Positions 15,281-15,524 of a DNA stretch of 15,524 nt are shown here, in pieces. This DNA comes from Leptospiraceae bacterium (lineage in GTDB: Bacteria > Spirochaetota > Leptospiria > Leptospirales > Leptospiraceae): positions 1-15,524 of the forward strand of contig JADJSX010000019.1 in the NCBI GenBank assembly GCA_016711485.1, in the 5' to 3' direction. Both the position numbers and the translations under genes were made by a program. Numbering within the stretch: position 1 is the stretch's first letter; each line of letters opens with the position of its first letter. The notes below the pieces were generated by a model, which saw only the letters and a program-made list of their open reading frames with translations, ran no database searches and was not told the origin of the DNA.

Positions 15281-15416
15281 TATATTCTTTTATTGATATA
15301 ATATAAAATTCAAACCAACGAAGTTTTTCGAGACACGGACGTCGAGAAACCTACATCAATAAAGTCCGAGCATTAGTCCCTAGAAAAACGTGGTCAAGTC
15401 TAAAATGGCAACTAAC
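15281..15416 (+). repeat. 136-bp cassette-tail repeat, copy 2 (left of element E)
   Basis: Matches 3558-3693 along its length with about fifteen differences. Its terminal 22 bases (15395-15416) and the block GCATTAGTC (15370-15378) are complementary, in the same order, to 6982-7003 and GACTAATGC at 7022-7030. It therefore forms the right arm of an inverted repeat that spans the whole operon-bearing segment. Confidence 0.88.
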
Positions 15417-15524
15417 GTTAAGAGTATCCGACGTTGAAAAAATGGCAAGAAAATTCCCCAAGAATTTTTCTTGTCATTTTTTCAATGTCTCCGAGCCAAC
15501 AACTCCTAGCAAGTCCTGTGACTG
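15413..15524 (+). repeat. Structured attC-like element, copy E, cut by the window edge
   Basis: The first ~112 nt of the element: TAACGTTAAGAGTATCCGACG, a variable hairpin of copy-D type (TTGAAAAAATGGCAAG.. with ..CTTGTCATTTTTTCAA, one G-T pair where D has A-T), then CTCCGAGCC and GCAAGTCC. The right half lies outside the window. The left flank GGCAACTAAC equals that of copy A. Confidence 0.88.

Overview
The DNA is AT-rich (roughly one third G+C by eye), with bacterial gene starts (AGGAG-type ribosome sites) and tight operons. Nothing in it fixes the species. An AT-rich spirochaete such as Leptospira is my best guess from overall style only. The content is accessory: toxin-like, nuclease-like and helicase genes, a decayed insertion sequence, and long non-coding repeats. 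I see no rRNA, tRNA, CRISPR array or core housekeeping gene.

Layout. Positions 1-3459 hold an ankyrin-repeat protein (partial) and a nuclease-ParA fusion on the minus strand, then a plus-strand pair: an ADP-ribosyltransferase-like protein and a small overlapping partner. Positions about 3558-6985 hold four copies (A-D) of a ~290-nt, highly structured repeat, separated by ~700-nt bodies with no convincing gene. A fifth copy (E) starts at 15413 and runs off the window. Positions 6986-15280 hold one minus-strand operon-like block: HEPN-like protein, an interrupted small gene, a 1418-residue zinc-repeat/helicase/methyltransferase, a frameshifted small gene, a 257-aa protein and a PIN nuclease. 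A dead IS3-family element (13213-14448, TSD TTG) sits in it.

The central observation is the logic of the repeats. Every copy has the same inner part, ending ..TAAC-GTTAAGAGTATCC at the left and GGATACTC-GCA-GTTA.. at the right, but the flanks beyond TAAC and GTTA differ between copies. The right flank of each copy is the reverse complement of the left flank of the NEXT copy (A to B, B to C, C to D, D to E). This is the signature of integron gene cassettes: each unit brings its own complementary outer arms, and these pair only after excision as a circle. By this reading A-E are attC-like recombination sites with a very large (~250-nt), multi-branched internal structure. The window then holds the end of one cassette, three ~1-kb cassettes (two nearly identical) and one ~8.7-kb cassette carrying the whole minus-strand operon. 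No recombinase lies in the window, so the mechanism is inferred.

Functionally the large cassette combines HEPN-like, Rrp8-like methyltransferase and PIN domains, which suggests an RNA-directed defence or toxin system. The left cassette carries a nuclease-ParA fusion and an ART-like toxin pair. The picture is a cassette array collecting conflict systems.
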